Source: Absidia repens
Lineage: Eukaryota; Mucoromycota; Mucoromycetes; Mucorales; Cunninghamellaceae
Direction of reading: 5' to 3'
DNA: 64,000 bases
Assembly (NCBI GenBank): GCA_002105175.1
Contig: MCGE01000002.1
Location: 2,170,001 to 2,234,000, forward strand
Of this stretch, positions 22,192-34,440 are shown piece by piece. The number at the start of each line of letters is the position of its first letter. Positions within the stretch are counted from its first letter, which is position 1. Below the pieces are notes generated by a model. It saw only the letters and a program-made list of their open reading frames with translations. It was not told where the DNA came from and searched no databases. The translations under genes and the position numbers were made by a program.

Positions 22192-24178
22192 CTATTTGTG
22201 GTCCCTGATATCCAAAAAGTCTTCTTCAACTCCCTGATGGTTCTTGCCGTCTTCGTCGTCTTCGCTGTTTGAATCAAAATAAGACGCTGATAATCCACCA
22301 TCTGCCAAAAGAATCGGTACGCTTTCAGCCGCCATACTATACAAAGGTGTTATTCCAGAGTGATGCTTTCCATCCTGTTTCAAGTGTTGTTGATTTGCTG
22401 TTGTATCTGGTAAAGTATGGCCTTGATAATCATCACCATGATCCATGCCATTGTCTTCCACATTGTATAATTCATTATATTCAAGATTTTGGTTTTGTAT
22501 GTCCTTTTGTACAGAGATCGATGCCGCACGAATCTTCATCCAGTTGTAAAGTCCAATACCAAATAATGTAACACACAATCCAATAATGTTAAGTACAGTC
22601 AGTCGATCCCCAAACACAATCGTCGATATGAATATAGTTGCCACTTCCTAAATATATAAAGAATAAAAAATCAGTATTTAACCTTGAAGATTTCTGCCGA
22701 CCATTTTATCTTTACTTTAAATATGCCACAAACACTAAGTGTCACCACCGATGTACGTTTGATCAAGAAGAATTCTGCCATAATCATGCAAAACGCCAAC
22801 ACACCACCTAGTAGAATAATGCCCATCTTAAAACCAAATAATACAAAATTTTAATGTAAATCCCATAATCAAATATACTACGTCCTTTTTTTCATCTGTG
22901 CTTACTGTATGTAGACCTTGGCTTATACCAACAAAGAAGGCACTACCAAAGATCGTGCCATATCCTTCCACCACACCAGCAATGATTACCAGAATAACAG
23001 CTTGAGCAGGTGCCAAGAAGAAAATCGAGGCAAAAGGATTGGTGAGCCCCATTCCTTCTTTTCGCAGAAGAACTTCTGTCAATGCCCAACGTAGACCGCC
23101 GAAAGCCGCCGCAGACATCACTTGAATAAACCTATTTTGATCAAATCATGCATGTTAGCTCGTATGACAACCTTCAATGGCTCATTCTCTTTTGTTTTTT
23201 ACCCAGTCAGCACAAATTCCGTTTCGTCAGATACCATTAGTACCACACCAGCAGTGATAATGACAATGATCCCAACAAGTCGTAGATTTGGATTTTCTAG
23301 TTTGAATAAGAAGGCAAATACCAATACAAAGGCCAATGTTGATGATTTACACATGGCTTCAGTAGATAGATACAAAAATATTGGTGAGCATATTATTTCA
23401 AATCTATTCAGTAATGCTTTTATACTCACTATAGAAGGAAAGCGTAATTGTCTTTAAAGAGAGGTTTGAAAGTCCAATATCCAAACTGGTAGCCAAAGCA
23501 CATGGAAAGACCTTGAATCTATTATATAGAATAAAATGAGAATGTAAGCAAATGTGATCAAAATTCACCCCCTGGAAGTACATACTGTTCTTACAGGTAC
23601 TCATTCAAATTGGGTCTTGATTTGGGTCGAAGTCCAGGAACCAGCAGCAGAGAGCTACCGGCAAAAACAAACTGTACAATCATGTGAATGCTGGTGACGA
23701 ATAAGGGAAACTGGAAATTGTAGTGATCGGCAGAGAACATCCATTTGTTGTATACGGATAAAAAGGTAGCAAACTATCAAGATTCGAGGTATATTAATAT
23801 GACTAGGAGAGAAGAGGAAGAGGAGTTTTAAAGAAGTACTTACTGTATACCTATGATAAGTAAGAAAGTAAACGATGAGAAACGAAACAATGTGGCTATC
23901 TTTTTTTTTACTTTTGCTTACCATGTCAGTATCCAAACAATATTAATTGCGCCAGATTTCAATAGTTTTTTCCGAGTTTCTTTCAATAGGGACTTCGTAT
24001 TTACCGGGTAGGTAGATATGTGTCGTTGATTGTCACCAGTGGTATCCGCAGATGGGTTGTCGACGTCGTCATTATCGTTTAAGAGGCGTTCATAACTTTC
24101 TCCTGATAGTCTAGATGTGTTGTGTAGTTGGTCCAAGCTGATATCTTGAGAGTCATTAGCAGGTGAATAATGTCCCAT
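22192..24178 (-). CDS. Golgi-type nucleotide-sugar/triose-phosphate translocator family protein, SLC35C2-like
   Basis: Ten-helix membrane transporter of the drug/metabolite superfamily. The chosen start is MGHYSPANDSQD at 24178, because the upstream in-frame sequence is hydrophobic noise. A polar cytosolic N-tail of about 80 residues precedes the first helix, then VYNKWMFSADHYNFQFPLF matches the SLC35C2/YMD8 YNKW-FPLF signature. Further conserved segments are EAMCKSSTLAFVLVFAFLFKLE, GGLRWALTEVLLRK and LTNPFASIFFLAPAQ. The last exon (22192-22644) contributes the final helix (IIGLCVTLFGIGLYNW) and an acidic soluble tail of about 100 residues ending DIRDHK. At least six short introns are visible. 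The substrate cannot be read from sequence. Confidence 0.85.
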
Positions 24179-24991
24179 ATGCGTAAGGCAATAAAAATAT
24201 CTACAGAAAGACAAAAGACAAAAGAAAAAAGAAAAAATAATACCATTAAGCCATCGTTGTAATGTGATTTCAAACAGCGATAATAGGGTGCAGCAATGCA
24301 AGGTACATATTTACCTTTGATCAATTCTTTCTGTCAATGTCTTCTACATGATTTGTCAATACTTTCCAACATAACTTGATAAAAACACATGTTGTTATCA
24401 AATTACGATTTTATTTGAGCAGATCCACGTCCAACGCTTTCAGTATATCATCAGCAGTAATATGAGTAACGCAAATGTTCCCAAATGTTTTTTGTTTTAT
24501 TTTTGTCATTGTATATGGTATTCAAAGATAGAAGTATATATGTATATAAAAATGGACTGTAAAAAAAGGGGGATATCATGCTGGCAGGTAAATGAAGAAA
24601 ATACAAGAAGGGGTAAAGGAAAAAAAAAAAGAGAAGGGTGTTAAACAAGGTGTAACAAGGCTTTAAAATAAGATAAAAGATAAAAGATATAAAAAAAAAG
24701 GTCGGATGGATGGGAGTAGGGAAACAGTCATTGACTTTTTCTTCCTCGTACTAAAAAGGAAGAGATATGTGATATAAAAAAAGAAACATGGGGTAAGAGC
24801 GGTGGGATGATCGTCTACAGTATAAATCGCCACACCGAAAGTAATAAGGATAAAAAAAAAGATGAGGGAAAACTAAGGTAAGATTATAGGGTGAAAAAAG
24901 GGACAGGGAAAAGAGTAGGGAAGTAAAGATAACACAAAGGTAGGTTTCAAGTTCTAACGATATCTAGCCAACAAAGATCCCCAGTTTTCAT
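24179..24991. other. Intergenic, purine-rich
   Basis: Promoter of the SLC35-like gene and 3' flank of LIS1. The part at 24590-24920 is unusually rich in A and G on this strand (repeated GAAAAAAAAAAGAG-like runs). No gene was recognised. Confidence 0.45.
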
Positions 24992-26918
24992 TTATCGACA
25001 TTGCCATACTTTTACTGTTTGATCTACACTTCCAGTTGCAACCACAGGCGACGTGTGACAATAACTATAAAAAAGAGAATAATTGAGTATTCCTGGCAGA
25101 TAAACTCCTTTTTTTCTTTTGCTTACCTAATACAAGTGACAAAATGAGCATGCGCTTCTAAAGTTTTCATGCATCGACCAGTTTTGAGATCCCAAATCTT
25201 GATTGACTTGTCATCGGAAGCGCTAAGTAGATATTTCCCACTTGGATGAAATACCAAACCACGTACCCAATTGTCATGGCCAACAAATGTATGCAAAAGC
25301 TGTCCATTGATATCCCATAGCTTGATCGTTTTGTCGCGAGATCCAGTAATTACGTATTGTCCAGCTATTTGTTGATCTCGGTTTTTGTTCTAACGCAGTA
25401 ATATATAATGAGTATCTTGCATAATACACACACATTATATATCGCCTTGGGGTTACTTACTTCAATTCCTACTAATTCTTCGATGTAAGGATATGCATTC
25501 ACTGGTGCAAATATAGCCCATTCCACTACATGATCATGACCTCTGAAGTCCATTTTTGTTTCCGTAGTTTGTATGTCCCAAAGTCGAGCAGTCTACAATA
25601 TATACAATATACAAAAAAAGTTTGTTAACGATAGTACTAGTAATGTGTAGTTCTTCATCATTCATACCTGATCATTGGAGGCAGTCAAGAGCCATCTTCC
25701 ATCTTCACTTGGCACAACAGATCTAACCCATTCCGAGTGTCCATTGAATGTTTTTTCACAATATCCAGAAGCCATGTCCCATAATTTGATCGTTTTGTCA
25801 CGAGATGCCGATACAATTTTGTCTCCAGATGGTAAAAAGCATACCGATGAAACGCTATGATCATGTCCATACAAGGTCTTAATGCATTTGTAGTCATTGT
25901 TCACGTCCCATACCTTGATTGTCAAATCAGCAGAGCAGGAAACTAAAACGATATCAAAATTATTAGATCAGGCAGCGCCATAAAAACCACACCATTCTTT
26001 TTTTACTTACCAAGGTAACTTCCTTTGGGATCAAACGCCAGGTCCTGAACCGCCTTGGTATGTCCTTTTAAAGTACATTCGAAGTCGCCAGATTCATAAT
26101 CCCAGATTTTGATAGTAGTATCTTCAGACGCAGACGCCAATACTTGATATACAGGATGAAATTCGACACGTGTGATAGGACTTCGATGACCAGTTAAGCT
26201 ATGTTGTTCAGGTGGTCGAGGGATCCAATCCACAGAACTTGTTTGTTTTCGTACAGGTGCATTATTCAGTTCCTCTTGCATTTGACTGGTTTTGGTCTCC
26301 AATTCCATGATCTAATCAAATTCCCAACAATAGTCCATGATTACTTAAACTGCACTACTCGTCCCATTTCCTTTCGTTCATTTCGATTCGCTTACCTTCT
26401 TCTGCAACCTGATAACTGAGGTCCATTTTTTTTCCAGGAGACCAGCATACTTTTGCTTAGGGTCAGGCACAAAGTCGGTAATATGAGTTTCGTTCTTCAG
26501 CATAGCAAATGATTCAGAAAACCCACTGGCATTCAAGTAATCCAGAATAGCTTTATGTCTATAATATAGCGAAGATATGAATTGTAGTCAGTAAACTCAT
26601 TCTATTGCATATTTGTCCCCCCCCCGCCTCTGCAAGTTTCATCATAAGCGGTCTTGACTATACATAATGTATGATGGGCAATAAATTCTACATCATCTCT
26701 ATGTATTGGCTCGTCAAAACTGTTCACGATGAAGAACCTGTTTTTATCCTTGCTTCTGTTTCGCCGTCTTTCACTCCGCCTTCATCATCACCATCAACCA
26801 AACACTAACTACATGACCCTGGCTACACCATCCCCCTTTTTTCTTTCTTTACTATGAAGCCTAGTTGGCTGATAACTTACAATTCTTCCTTTTGGCGTTC
26901 CGAAAGAATGCTAGTCAT
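24992..26918 (-). CDS. LIS1/PAC1-type dynein regulator (nuclear distribution protein)
   Basis: WD40 protein that binds cytoplasmic dynein with NudE and is needed for nuclear migration in hyphae. The first exon encodes [13 protein letters not shown], matching the LIS1 N-terminus, and continues into a LisH motif with [17 protein letters not shown] (near 26510-26560). A coiled-coil stretch follows ([26 protein letters not shown]), then the linker [10 protein letters not shown] repeats include [78 protein letters not shown] and a final [13 protein letters not shown]. The family has seven WD repeats, and the exons here are long enough for all of them. The start at 26918 is supported by the LIS1 alignment. 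Confidence 0.96.
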
Positions 26919-26976
26919 TTGATCAAGCGTGTATGTATATAGGGAAAGAGAGACAAAGAGATAATAGGAGGGAAGG

Positions 26977-27011
<35 letters not shown>

Positions 27012-27139
27012 AAGTGCAAAAAAATTTTAACGTAGTTGATTCAAGAGCGAACAAAATAGGCACTTTCACACTCCGCATCATCCGCAAGCGCACTACACGA
27101 TGTGATATACTCGTATGGCAGACAATGTAAAAATAGAGA
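26919..27139. other. LIS1 upstream region with poly-A tract
   Basis: Contains a run of 31 A at 26979-27009, 60 bp upstream of the LIS1 start (poly-T on the LIS1 coding strand). Nothing else is recognisable. Confidence 0.4.
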
Positions 27140-27420
27140 GGCAAGACAAATTTTATTTAAATGTAGATATAAACCATTACAACAACAGTGAATCGAATTT
27201 ATCTAAAAATGGTACCCAAACATCTATCTGCAAGTGTGGCGCCTAGGACTGTGTGTGAGGTGGGTGTATTTTGTTGTAAAATAAACAAAACATAAGATAA
27301 ACCAAACCAATCAAATAGGATGAGCTATTATATGGTAAATGATTAAATATTCTACTGTAAAGGGGTTAGCGAAACAAGACCGAATTGTTAGTCTGCTACT
27401 CCATGCCAAGAGAGAGAGCC
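27140..27420 (-). repeat. Dispersed repeat, fragment related to the 41240-41530 copy
   Basis: AAATGTAGATATAAACC (27160-27176) and, about 200 bp on, GCGAAACAAGACCGAATTG (27369-27387). Both have close matches in the same order and spacing at 41253-41530. The first block also matches the reverse of TTTGTATCTAC in the longer copies. It is a fragment without clear ends. Confidence 0.55.
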
Positions 27421-27639
27421 AGAAATTTTTCACGTTCCGCTCACATGATTTTTGCTCTCAATTTTTCGTCCCCAAAATGCAACGTCTATGCTGTAGAAAG
27501 ACCTTTACACACATTTTCGACTTCATTCAAACTATTTCAATGCTAGAAAGTATATTGAAAGATTGGGTTTCCTTGTATTGTGCTTTACCCTCTACCACCA
27601 CATGCAAATTCAGGCTCTCTGGGCTTAAAACGAAATGCC

Positions 27640-27800
27640 TTCCTGGGTATACTTTCGTTTTTATATTAATAGCTCAAAGCGCTATCTCTCACCAATGCAG
27701 TATAAAAGGTCATCCATTCAAATTTCCATCTCATCTTAACCTGTCGCACTCAAAATGGACAATGCCTAAGAGGTCCGAAAACAAAATCGCTATTCAAATT
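27640..27800 (+). repeat. Second repeat type, copy A
   Basis: TATTAATAGCTCAAAGCGC, then CACTCAAAATGGACAATGCCT about 85 bp later, match 38505-38625 (TATTAATAGCTCAAAGAGC and CACTCAAAATGGATGGAACCT) in order and spacing. A 176-codon open frame runs across this repeat (27339-27869), but it looks non-coding. Confidence 0.6.
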
Positions 27801-28017
27801 ACTCCTTTAGTTTTCTTTACGTTACGTTTACTCCATAATAAAAAGGATCTGAATGAAAGCCTTTATTAGATTGTAACGTATGCATCATTAAATATTCTCA
27901 AACGATAAAAAGGCAAATTATAGGTACCTTCAAAAACCAAAAAAGAACCCCCCTCTTTAATCCTAGATATGATTATTATAATGATGTCTTAAGAATTTGG
28001 CTTCCAATTTCATTGAT

Positions 28018-28170
28018 TTAATTTCTCATTTTATCTCTAGACATTGTCACTAGGGCTTTCTTTGAAAGAATATCAGAAAACATAACCATTTCGTGGAATG
28101 CTTGTCGATATTCAATCAATGACATGTCCAATTTGATGGACTCTTCTTCTTTTTCTTCTTCAATGATCAT
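28018..28170 (-). other. Short open frame, possible orphan exon or gene relic
   Basis: A 50-residue frame starting MIIEEEKEEESIKLDMSL and ending VTMSRDKMRN. It is acidic, with good amphipathic spacing, and less random-looking than other frames in this spacer. No family was recognised and no partner exon was found. Confidence 0.2.
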
Positions 28171-28523
28171 TTAATGAGGTACTTGGGAATGATATATATC
28201 AAGGTAATAAGTAAAGTTTTCTATATTTTTGCGGTTTGTACGGAAGGACCTATTTTATGAGAACTGTAGTACCTTACGAAAAAAAAAAATTATAAACGTT
28301 TCTGAGTAGGTATTATTTATTTATTTATTCAAGGACCCGTTACTGCTGAGCAACAGCACCAGAAAAAAATAATCAAGTACCATAAATGGTAACCTCGACG
28401 TAAATCATAAAGTTCGTAAATATTTAACCGGAATGCAAATGCCACCAACGCGGTGCTTACAAACTAGATCCATTTTTTCTTTTTCTTTTTCATTTTTTTA
28501 TCTTTACAAATAGCCTCCTTATC

Positions 28524-29708
28524 ATGACTTTAACATCCTGGACACGCACTCGACTCACGCAAGCACTAAGTATCAAGTACCCTTTGATTAGCGCACCAGC
28601 AGCAGGACACACCAATGCACGACTTGTTGCCGATGTCAGCAATTACGGCGGTTTGGGGTCTTTAGGCGCTGCCATGATGCCAACAGACACTATGCGGGCT
28701 ACGATTCGGGATATTCAAGGTATGACGACTTCTCCATTTGCTGTCAATTTGTTTTGTCGCACGCAGGAAGTCCCTACTGACGATGAACTTCAAGGTGCAT
28801 ATAATGCTGACTCTCAACTCAACATTATTCGTAAGCAACTCTCTCTTTCTACGCCAAGCAAGTACAGTCTTCGCTCTCCTCCGCTCATTGATCAAGTACA
28901 AGTGATTTTGGAAGAGAACGTCAAGGTGGTGTCTTTTACATTTGGCCATCTTCCCGATAATCTTACCCAACAACTCAAGCAACAAGGCGTTTATCTTATG
29001 GGAACAGCTACCACGGTGCAAGAAGCTCTGTTTTTGGCGGGTTCATCGAATGTTACACGAAAAGTGGATTGCATCATTGCGCAAGGGATTGGGGCTGGTG
29101 GTCATCGCGGGTCCTTCTTACCGACAACTTTATCACCAGATACAACAACGACGAGCGATGATACATCAAATCAACAACTACCAACCATGGAATTATCCAA
29201 GGCGGTCAAACATGCACTCAAGGATAGGGATGACATTGCTATTGTGTCGGCGGGTGGTATCAGTAGTGGGGAAGAAGCAGCATTTTACCTGGGGACAAAG
29301 GACAGTGCTGGCCAGGGAGTAAGTGTTGATGGCGTGGTAATGGGCACCTTGTTTATGTTATCGACGGACTCCTCTACACCAAAGGCACATAGGGAGGCAC
29401 TTATGAATGACAAGCAACCGACTCGAGTCACAAAGGCCCTCACTGGACGGTATGCGCGTGGTATCCCCAATGCATTGATGGACAAATTGGGTGAACTGGA
29501 TCAAGACAAAATCCCTTCTTACGATATTCAGTCATCTCGCACCAAAGATATCGTTACACATGCTACTCAGAATGGTATTTCGGACTACATGCTGATGCTA
29601 TCGGGTGATCGTCACTTGGCCGCTGCAAAATATACTGAAAATGGAACCTTGTCGACGACAGAACTAATGGAAAAATTGGTCAAGGATATCAACTCTACCC
29701 AAGCATAG
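28524..29708 (+). CDS. Nitronate monooxygenase (2-nitropropane dioxygenase family)
   Basis: FMN-dependent enzyme that oxidises alkyl nitronates and may detoxify propionate 3-nitronate. It is a single exon of 394 residues, a normal length for the family, and is one of only two genes here without introns (with the APQ12-like gene). It begins with IKYPLISAPAAGHTNARLVADVSNYGGLGSLGA, here quoted in two parts: the first 17 residues are the substrate-side opening strand, and NYGGLGSLGA is the glycine-rich FMN site. Later features are the VSFTFGHLP strand, CIIAQGIGAGGHRGSF (phosphate-binding Gly-rich loop with the conserved AGGHRG), VSAGGISSGEEAAFYLG and GVVMGTLFML. These give class I topology. The absence of introns might reflect transfer or retroposition, but base composition is not obviously foreign. 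Confidence 0.93.
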   Translation: MTLTSWTRTRLTQALSIKYPLISAPAAGHTNARLVADVSNYGGLGSLGAAMMPTDTMRATIRDIQGMTTSPFAVNLFCRTQEVPTDDELQGAYNADSQLNIIRKQLSLSTPSKYSLRSPPLIDQVQVILEENVKVVSFTFGHLPDNLTQQLKQQGVYLMGTATTVQEALFLAGSSNVTRKVDCIIAQGIGAGGHRGSFLPTTLSPDTTTTSDDTSNQQLPTMELSKAVKHALKDRDDIAIVSAGGISSGEEAAFYLGTKDSAGQGVSVDGVVMGTLFMLSTDSSTPKAHREALMNDKQPTRVTKALTGRYARGIPNALMDKLGELDQDKIPSYDIQSSRTKDIVTHATQNGISDYMLMLSGDRHLAAAKYTENGTLSTTELMEKLVKDINSTQA

Positions 29709-30537
29709 TTAGTACCCCTCCCATGAGACACAGGTTTAGTTTAGTCGTTTATTTTTTACTTTTTTTTTATTACAATCTGAAATAAAATATCCGAATATAT
29801 TTGACAAACTACATGTATTTGATGCGATATTGTATGGTATTGCGATCTTTGATTTGATGAAATATTGTATGTAGACAATGAGGGTGTAGAGTAGATATGC
29901 ATTAAATGAATCAGGGGACGTATCACTTAATATGGAGTAGCGCACCAATGTCACAAAATTTCTAATGCTCAATTATACTACTGTAGATAATACTGTATGG
30001 GTAAACGTAACGTACAAAGATGGTTTGTGTGGAATGTATATCGTGCACATGATACACCGTGAAAAGGTTATCCCGTTGCATCGTTTTTTTTTTTTTTTTT
30101 TTTTGAGTTTTTAGCGAATTTCTTCAGACAATAAATCTACGGGCAGTGATTATGACTTAAAAAGGCACTTCTTCCCTAAATGGTTGATCAGAAGTGACAG
30201 TTTCCCGATGGTTCGGTGAAGTTATGTCCTAAAGATCAACGGAAAAGAACCGAGTACATCTTTTACATATAGTTATATCTATTAGTTGATGAAGCAAATT
30301 GTCCGGTTTTATACTCATAATGAACACAAACACTCAATTCATTACTTATATGGCGTGCAAAATGGGGTTTTTGAAATCATGATGCTAAGATACCAGTTCC
30401 GTGAGATGTTCAAATCCCGCCACTCTGGATATTTTTAACAAAAGTCGGCCCTTTTCTTTTTGCTTTGCTTTTTTTTTTTTTATCTTTCATTTTTTATTTT
30501 AAGCCTGTAAGTCGACAGATCTGAACAAATTCTGATT
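29709..30537. other. Intergenic upstream of amidohydrolase
   Basis: Contains a 21-nt T run at 30084-30104 and TTCAAATCCCGCC at 30409-30421, the same core as the repeat head, about 120 bp upstream of the amidohydrolase start. Pyrimidine-rich DNA (30445-30500) directly precedes the gene. No gene was seen. Confidence 0.45.
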
Positions 30538-31460
30538 ATGAATCGGAAGCAACAGTACAGCTCAATTTCTTCTCCTGACGAAGAAGGTGGACAACAGCAA
30601 CATGGTCAAGATTCATCAAGTCAACGAAGTTCTAGTTCTTTACTAGGTGGTGCCAATGGTGGAGCAAGTACCTGGCTTGATCGTATATTTGGACGCGCCA
30701 AACGACCTTTGCTTCTCCTACTTGGACTTATTGGACTTGCACTACTTATTACTTCTGGATTGACCTTTCTACTTCCCTCCAACAAACCACCAAATGTATG
30801 GCACACACATCCATTGAAACCTAGTATATCTCTTGAAGCTCAACAAGCTGGTTTGGAAAAATGTAAGACAATCAAGGCTCCCCGTGTCGAAAACAAGCCA
30901 AGTGAACACCGTGTAAATCCTAGGGGTCAAGGTGTTTCTCCTATTCTGTTGACTAATGCAAATGTATGGGACGGGCAAGGGAAAGTTTTGGACAATGTGG
31001 ATATTCTCTTAGCTGACGGTGTGATTCGACATATTGGCAACGATATCAAGTCTTTGCCAAAGGATATTAAAACCATTGATGTCAAAGGGCATGTAGTCTC
31101 CCCTGGTCTTGTGGATATGCATTCGTAAGGTTTTAATTTATTTCAGTTCAAATGTGGACCTTGAAAAAATTACAGTAATATACTCATCCTTCTTTATTTT
31201 GGCTATTTCAAGTCACCTGGGTGTATCTTCTTGGCCTGGGTTGAAAGCAACTGATGATACCAACGAAATGACTACTCCGCTTACTCCCTTTGTCAAATCA
31301 ATTGATGCATTTAATCCCTCAGATTCTGCTATCCGTATTGTTGCTTCAGGTGGTGTCACATCGGCATTGGTGCTACCGGGAAGGTAAAATAAAATGAACT
31401 AGTACTACACTCTCATGAATCACGTATTCACCATGAATTATTTACTTATTGCATTCTCTT

Positions 31461-31497
<37 letters not shown>

Positions 31498-34082
31498 GGT
31501 GGCGGTTATACTGTGTATGGTTATAGTGGAAATTTGATTGGGGGTGAAGCATTTGTATTCAAACTACGGCCTATGAACACAACCAGTAATGAAGACATGC
31601 TTGTCCAGGCCCATATCGATGAAACAAAAGAACGAAGGTGGCGATATGAAAAGCATGCTTGTGGTGAAAACCCGAAGGTAAGATTAAATAAAAACAAATT
31701 GCTGACTAATATATGATATACCAAAGTTTCATTCTCACCAACCTTGATTTCCTGGGATACATCATTAGCGATTTTATGGCGGACAAGGCAAACTTCCATC
31801 CACTCGTAAGTTTATTCCAAGCCATAAAGAAAAAATTTGCAGAAATCATATATTTAATTAACACTTTGGGGCTTTTTTTATAGGTCTAGGCGAAGGCTAT
31901 TTATTCCGCAAGGCCTATACTGATGCTTTGCAACTTCTGCATGATCAGGATGATTGGTGTAATGCCGCTGAACATCTTACTTCTGCACGTTTGGAAACCC
32001 GATTCCCTGAAAATATTGACCTGGAAGCTTTGGTGGCAATTTTGCGTGGTGACGTGAAGCTCAATGCTCATTGCTATGAAACTCATGATTTGGAAGCTTT
32101 TATTCGTCATTCACTTGAATTCAACTTTACAATCGCCGCATTCCACCATGCCCTTGATGCCTACCGCGTACCTGATATTTTGAAACGCGTTCCCAACAAT
32201 ATAACTATCGCAACATTTGCAGACCATTGGTAAGTAAAAAGAACAATAAAAATAAAAAACTTACCAAATCAATGCATAATTTTATTCCATTGTTAACCAC
32301 CATTTATTGTTTATATATATGTTTATATTTATAGGGGGTACAAGAAAGAAGCGTTCCAAGCATCTCCTCATGCTCCACGTATTCTGTTAGATGCCGGTAT
32401 TCCAGTCGCTTTGAAAAGCGACCACCCAGTATTGAACTCTCAACATCTCGTATTCGAAGCCGCTAAATCTCATCATTATGGACTAACCGAACAAGAAGCT
32501 TTTCAAACCGTCACCTCTGTACCTGCAAACGCTATTGGTCTGGGTCATCGTATTGGATCTCTTCAAGTAGGATATGATGCTGATATCGTTATTTGGGATC
32601 GCCCTCCTTTGGAACTTGGTGCTGCGCCTATTCAAGTATTTGTGGATGGTGTCCCCTTATTTGATGACAAGCATATCGAACCTATTACCGAAAAATTGGC
32701 CACAACATCATCACCAATGACTGCTGAATACATCAAAGATAGTGCTATTGGTGTCGCTGGGAACTCATCTTTTATACTCAAGAATATCGGTCGAAATTTT
32801 CTCACCAAAATTTCTGAAGTTAGCGATGACTCTATGCTTGTGGTCGACAATGGTAAAATTGTTTGCTTTGGACAGTGCTCTCATTCATTGGCTGGAGATA
32901 TTCAAGAAATTGATATTCAAGGTGGTTATGTCGTACCGGTAATTATGATATCAGAATAACAATTTTAAAGAAACAGATTCTGACTGCCTTTTTGTTTTTT
33001 ACTAGGGTTTTGTTGCAGTAGGATCATCTCTTGGAATAGTAGAAATTTCCAGTGAAGATAGTACTGGCGATGGTCGCTCCCCAGCAAGCACATCTCGTGA
33101 CAGCAACCAAATTGCGGAAGCAGTGGATGGAATAAAACTCCGAACTCGACATTTGGAAGAAGCTTACAAAGGTGGTGTCCTCTCTGCCATCACTGCCCCT
33201 GTATCAAATAATGTTGTGATAGGTGTAAGTGCCGCCTTCAAAACGGGTGCCGACTCATGTAAGTGAATGAAAATAACTTCAGTATTACTATCACATTACT
33301 AATTTGTCCTTTTACATGCTCTTGGGGTAGTACTTTCTGAAGGATCGCTTCTTTCTTCCGCAGTTGCCCTTCACTTGCAAATTGGTGATTCAGCCAAGTC
33401 AAGTAGTTTCCCTTCGGTGTCTTCTCAAATTGCATTTATTCGTCAAGTTTTGTTGGAAAATCAGCAAGCAGACAACTATTACGGAAAAGCAGCTCGTGGT
33501 GACATTGCTACCGTCGTGGCAGTAAACAACAAGGACGAAATTGCAACACTAATTCGACTCAAGAGCCGTATACCAACTCTTCGACTAGTTATTCTTGGCG
33601 GTGCCGAAGCTCATCTTCTAGCGCAACATCTTGCAAAGGCGAATATCCCGGTGATTTTGCTGCCTGCACTGTGTACACCGGCGGAATTTGACTCTATTCA
33701 CTGCCTGACAGGTGCTCCTTTGACCAATGGTACTGCTGCACATGTTCTCCATCGTCATGGTGTAAAACTTGGGTTGGGCGTGTCCGACAATGGACTTGCG
33801 CGAAATTTGGCTTGGGATGCTGGATGGTTGGCTGCAACCTCACCTAAGAATGGCGACAAACACCGGCCTGACTATCATGGCATTACTGAGGATGAAGCTA
33901 TTCGATTTGTCTCCGCCAACTTGCAAGAAATTTTTGACAATAGTAATATCGACGATCGTTTGGATGGACAACAATCAGCTTTAGAAAACGACTTTACTGT
34001 TTGGTCCGGGAATCCATTTGATATGAACAGCCACTTAGTACTTATCCATACTCAGGAAGATGGTCTCCAACTGATGATTTAG
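30538..34082 (+). CDS. Membrane-anchored metal-dependent amidohydrolase (CE9-like composite-domain family)
   Basis: Eight exons (30538-31124, 31213-31383, 31527-31677, 31769-31805, 31884-32229, 32335-32938, 33006-33258, 33331-34082) give 2,901 nt, 966 residues. A Ser/Gln-rich N-tail precedes one transmembrane helix (LLLLLGLIGLALLITSGLTF, about residues 59-78), suggesting a type II anchor with the enzyme in the lumen or outside. Amidohydrolase landmarks: GHVVSPGLVDMHSHLGV with the H-x-H metal motif; GGVTSALVLPGSGNLIGGEA; NAHCYETHDLEAFIRHSLEF with further metal-binding histidines; ALKSDHPVLN with the catalytic Asp; GYDADIVIWD. A second half (GGYVVPGFVAVGSSLGI...) restarts a related pattern, consistent with the composite fungal proteins usually annotated as carbohydrate esterase 9. 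The substrate is not determinable. Intron 2 carries a run of 34 T (31463-31496). Confidence 0.85.
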
Positions 34083-34199
34083 TCTATAGTAGTTTAGTTT
34101 AGTTTAGTTTAGTTTAGTTTAGTATGACCATGTGTTTTTTGTATCAATAAATGCTCTGGCGATCCGCTGGAGCTTTTAAAACTCTTTCGATTTATTGGG
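34083..34199 (+). repeat. TTTAG pentanucleotide tandem repeat
   Basis: About six tandem TTTAG units (34095-34123) begin 13 bp after the amidohydrolase stop codon, followed by an AATAAA signal (34146). They look like a short microsatellite in the 3' untranslated region. Confidence 0.6.
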
Positions 34200-34330
34200 T
34201 GTCAGAGTTTTTCTATTGACGTGTGGATTTTGATGGGAGGGGATTAAAGGTTCTGCCATTTCGTACTATGGTGAGTAGCCCCTTGGGGCCCGTCCATCGT
34301 GCTCAGCACGTCGTCAATGGGTATTTATTT
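34200..34330 (+). repeat. Dispersed repeat family, 3' fragment
   Basis: GTGTGGATTTTGATGGGAGG (34221-34240) and TGCCATTTCG..CGTGCTCAG match the distal part of the copy ending near 36960 (GTGTGAATTGTGATGGGATG, CCGCCATTTG, CGTGCTCAG). Confidence 0.5.
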
Positions 34331-34440
34331 TGTGTGTTGAAAAGTTATTGTTTGATTATATAGTGGTGGACATTTCATGTTCGCAGTTATTAGTGTTTCA
34401 ATTATATCATTCCAAATTATATTGTACATATATAAATAGC

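Noticed and set aside
27339..27869. A 176-codon open frame on the + strand
   Set aside because: Composition is random-looking, it spans repeat segments shared with 38505-38625, no domain is recognisable and no flanking exon structure fits.
30360..30430. tRNA gene ending in GTTCAAATCCCGCC
   Set aside because: The T-stem does not pair (GAGAT against CCCGC) and no acceptor or D-arm was found; at most a B-box-like motif.
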